A stretch of DNA of 64,000 nt from Kineosporiaceae bacterium SCSIO 59966 (GTDB lineage: Bacteria; Actinomycetota; Actinomycetes; Actinomycetales; SCSIO-59966): NCBI GenBank assembly GCA_020881835.1, contig CP052876.1, positions 372,001-436,000 on the forward strand. The letters are read 5' to 3'. Position numbers and translations under genes: made by a program. The notes under the pieces are model-generated. The model searched no databases and was not told where the DNA came from. It saw nothing but the letters and a program-made list of their open reading frames with translations. This document shows positions 62,175 to 64,000 of the stretch, one piece after another; within the stretch, counting starts at the first letter, position 1, and each line of letters begins with the position of its first letter.

Positions 62175-63778
62175 TGCCGGGGCAGCTGTCCGCGACTGCC
62201 CGCCGGTTCCGTGAGATGTTCGCGGACTTCACGACCGGCCAGAAGGCCGTCACCGTGGTCGCGGTTCTCGCGGTACTCCTCGGCGGCGTCCTGTTCGCCA
62301 CCTGGGCGGCCAAGCCGACGATGGTGCCGCTCTACTCGGGGATGGAGTCCGCCGACGCCGCCGCCGTCGTCGAGGAGCTCAGTGCCGCCGGCACACCGTA
62401 CGAGCTGGCGGACGGCGGTCGCACCGTGCTCGTCCCCCAGGCCGACGTGCAGCAGCTTCGGCTGGACATGAGCGCGGCCGGGCTGCCGCAGCAGGCGCCG
62501 ACCGGCTACGCCCTGCTCGACGAGCAGGGCGTCACGACGAGCGAGTTCCGTCAGCGCGTCGACTTCCAGCGCGCGCTGGAGGGTGAGCTCGCGGCGACGA
62601 TCTCCACCATCGACTCCGTGCAGGCCGCCTCGGTGCACCTGGTGATGCCCGAGGAGCCCCTGTTCCAGGACGACGTCCGGCAGGCCTCCGCCTCGGTGCT
62701 CCTCACCCCTGCGCCGGGCAAGACCCTCGACTCCGGTCAGGTCCGTGCCATCGTCCACCTGGTCTCCTCCAGCGTCGAGGGCCTCGACCCCACCGCCGTC
62801 ACCGTCGCCGACAGCGCCGGGAACGTCCTCAACGAGCCCGGGCAGGACGGCGCGGCGGCCGCTGCGCAGGACGCGCGGTCCGAGCAGACCCGCGCCTTCG
62901 AGCAGCAGCTTGCCGACTCGGCGCAGGACATGCTGGACAAGGTGCTCGGCCCCGGCGGTTCCGTCGTGCGCGTCAACGCGGTTCTCGACTACGACGAGCG
63001 CACCACGGTCACGGAGTCGTTCGAGACCGACCCGGAGGCGCCGGCCGTCAGCGAGAGCATCTCCGTGGAGAACTACACCGGAACCGGCGTCCCCGTCGGT
63101 GGGGTGCTCGGACCAGAGAACGTGGAGCTGCCCGAGGGCGGCGGCGACAGCGAGTACGGCAAGGAGCAGACCGAGCGAACGTACGCGGTGGGCAAGACCA
63201 CCGAGGAGGTCACGGCCGCCCCCGGCACGGTGGAGCGTCTGTCGGTGGCCGTCGTGCTCGACCAGGCCGCCGCCGGCACCGTCCAGACGGCCGAGGTGCA
63301 GGAGCTCGTCGCGGCGGCGGTCGGGCTCGACGCCGGCCGCGGCGACGTCATCACCATCGACGAGATGGCCTTCGACACCAGCGCGGCGGACGCCGCGCAG
63401 GAGGCCGCTGCCGCTGCCGCCGCTGCCGCTGAGCGCGAGCAGATGATGTCGATGATCCGCACCGGGGTGATCCTGGTCGTCGTCGGCGCTCTGGTCGCGG
63501 TCGCACTGCGCTCGCTGCGCCGCCGGGAGCGCACACCGGTACCGATCCCCCTGTACCCGTTGCGGATCGAGGAGCAGCAGCGTGCCGAGCAGCTCACCGG
63601 GGCCGACGAGCGCGGCGCCCTGACCGCGGCCGACCAGCCGGCCCAGGTCCCGCGGCAGCTCCAGCCCGAGGAGGCCCGGCGCCTCGCCGTCCAGACCGAG
63701 ATCAACGATCTCGTCGAGCGGCAGCCCGACGAGGTGGCCCAGCTGCTGCGCGGCTGGCTCGCGGACCGGAGGGGCTGA
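62174..63778 (+). CDS. fliF: Flagellar MS-ring protein FliF
   Basis: 534 aa. Two helices: residues ~15-38 (AVTVVAVLAVLLGGVLFATW) and ~430-450 (IRTGVILVVVGALVAVALR), with the periplasmic ring-building domains between (GMESADAAAVVEELSAAGTP, LLDEQGVTTSEFRQRVDFQ). The C-terminal tail ETEI-type QTEINDLVERQPDEVAQLL is the FliG-binding motif. An Ala-rich segment (DAAQEAAAAAAAAAE) lies before TM2. ATG overlaps fliE by 1 bp. Confidence 0.95.
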   Translation: MPGQLSATARRFREMFADFTTGQKAVTVVAVLAVLLGGVLFATWAAKPTMVPLYSGMESADAAAVVEELSAAGTPYELADGGRTVLVPQADVQQLRLDMSAAGLPQQAPTGYALLDEQGVTTSEFRQRVDFQRALEGELAATISTIDSVQAASVHLVMPEEPLFQDDVRQASASVLLTPAPGKTLDSGQVRAIVHLVSSSVEGLDPTAVTVADSAGNVLNEPGQDGAAAAAQDARSEQTRAFEQQLADSAQDMLDKVLGPGGSVVRVNAVLDYDERTTVTESFETDPEAPAVSESISVENYTGTGVPVGGVLGPENVELPEGGGDSEYGKEQTERTYAVGKTTEEVTAAPGTVERLSVAVVLDQAAAGTVQTAEVQELVAAAVGLDAGRGDVITIDEMAFDTSAADAAQEAAAAAAAAAEREQMMSMIRTGVILVVVGALVAVALRSLRRRERTPVPIPLYPLRIEEQQRAEQLTGADERGALTAADQPAQVPRQLQPEEARRLAVQTEINDLVERQPDEVAQLLRGWLADRRG

Positions 63779-63781
63779 CCG

Positions 63782-64000
63782 GTGGCCGTCACCACGTCCG
63801 ACGTCGTCGTCGACCCGGCGGCGCAGGAGCTCAGCGGAGTCCAGAAGGCCGCCGTGCTCATCCTGCACCTCGGCACGGAGCACTCGGCCAAGGTGCTGCG
63901 GTCCATGCGGGACAGCGAGGTCGAGCTGGTGATGGGTGAGATCGCCCGCCTCGGCTCGGTGAGCAGCGACACCGTCGACTCGGTCCTCACCGAGTTCCAG
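63782..64000 (+). CDS. fliG: Flagellar motor switch protein FliG, N-terminal fragment
   Basis: 73 codons up to the window end, so partial. The visible N-terminal domain LSGVQKAAVLILHLGTEHSA and KVLRSMRDSEVELVMGEIA matches FliG-N, which docks on the FliF tail. GTG start 3 bp after the fliF stop. The torque-generating C-domain is beyond the window. Confidence 0.93.
   Translation, partial: MAVTTSDVVVDPAAQELSGVQKAAVLILHLGTEHSAKVLRSMRDSEVELVMGEIARLGSVSSDTVDSVLTEFQ

Overview
The window is high-GC DNA (visibly above 70 percent G+C), with many GTG starts, 1-4 bp gene overlaps and menaquinone as the quinone. It comes from a motile actinomycete. The gene order hemL, histidine phosphatase, resA, ccdA, resB, ccsB, menA/E/B/C/D/F/G/J, nuoA-N, polyprenyl synthase is a known actinobacterial arrangement (a reduced version is seen in mycobacteria). 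The flagellar cluster points to a motile lineage such as Kineosporiales or a motile Micrococcales family; I cannot name the genus.

Layout. 1-1000: end of a YceI-like gene and a MarR regulator. 1041-7091: haem precursor synthesis (hemL), a phosphatase and a system II cytochrome c maturation operon (resA-ccdA-resB-ccsB). 7107-22714: a menaquinone block on both strands (menA, menE, menB on minus; menC, menD, menG, menJ on plus; menF on minus), mixed with a CPA1 antiporter, an LTA-synthase-like sulfatase and an unrecognised 436-aa protein. 22844-40073: the complete complex I operon nuoA-N ending in a polyprenyl diphosphate synthase. 40130-46495: a PhoX-type phosphatase, RarD and the 2-oxoacid:ferredoxin oxidoreductase korAB. 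46749-64000: a flagellar region with an RsiG-like anti-sigma gene, the minus-strand genes flgN-flgK-flgL-fliW-flhA-flhF-like-PilZ-small membrane protein, and the plus-strand genes fliA/whiG-type sigma, flagellin, flaG, fliD, fliS, fliT-like, DUF342/FapA, flgB, flgC, fliE, fliF, fliG (cut by the window edge).

How it fits together. NADH and reduced ferredoxin feed complex I and the menaquinone pool; the menaquinone genes and polyprenyl synthase build that pool, and the cytochrome c genes mature its downstream oxidase partners. A near-consensus Rex (NADH/NAD+) operator lies upstream of menJ and the nuo genes. The flagellar part appears to be wired to c-di-GMP. The gene at 46749 encodes two copies of the c-di-GMP motif of RsiG, the anti-sigma factor of WhiG/FliA-type sigma factors; such a sigma is encoded at 55085; three promoters of the form CTCA-N16-GCCGA precede rsiG, flgN and flagellin; and a PilZ protein is in the flhA operon. 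The flagellin leader folds into hairpins with ACGGAC loops, as CsrA targets do, and fliW is present.

Unexplained structure. Six intergenic loci carry a two-part repeat family: a 23-bp unit starting GTGATCATGCAATCCC in clusters that face each other across a roughly 60-bp element bounded by AGAATGCTGG and CCAGCATTCT. Every locus lies just downstream of a gene. One supplies the stop codon of menF. Many monocistronic genes here also appear to be leaderless, with a TANNNT box 6-8 bp before a GTG or ATG. I saw no tRNA, rRNA, CRISPR array, prophage or transposase gene.
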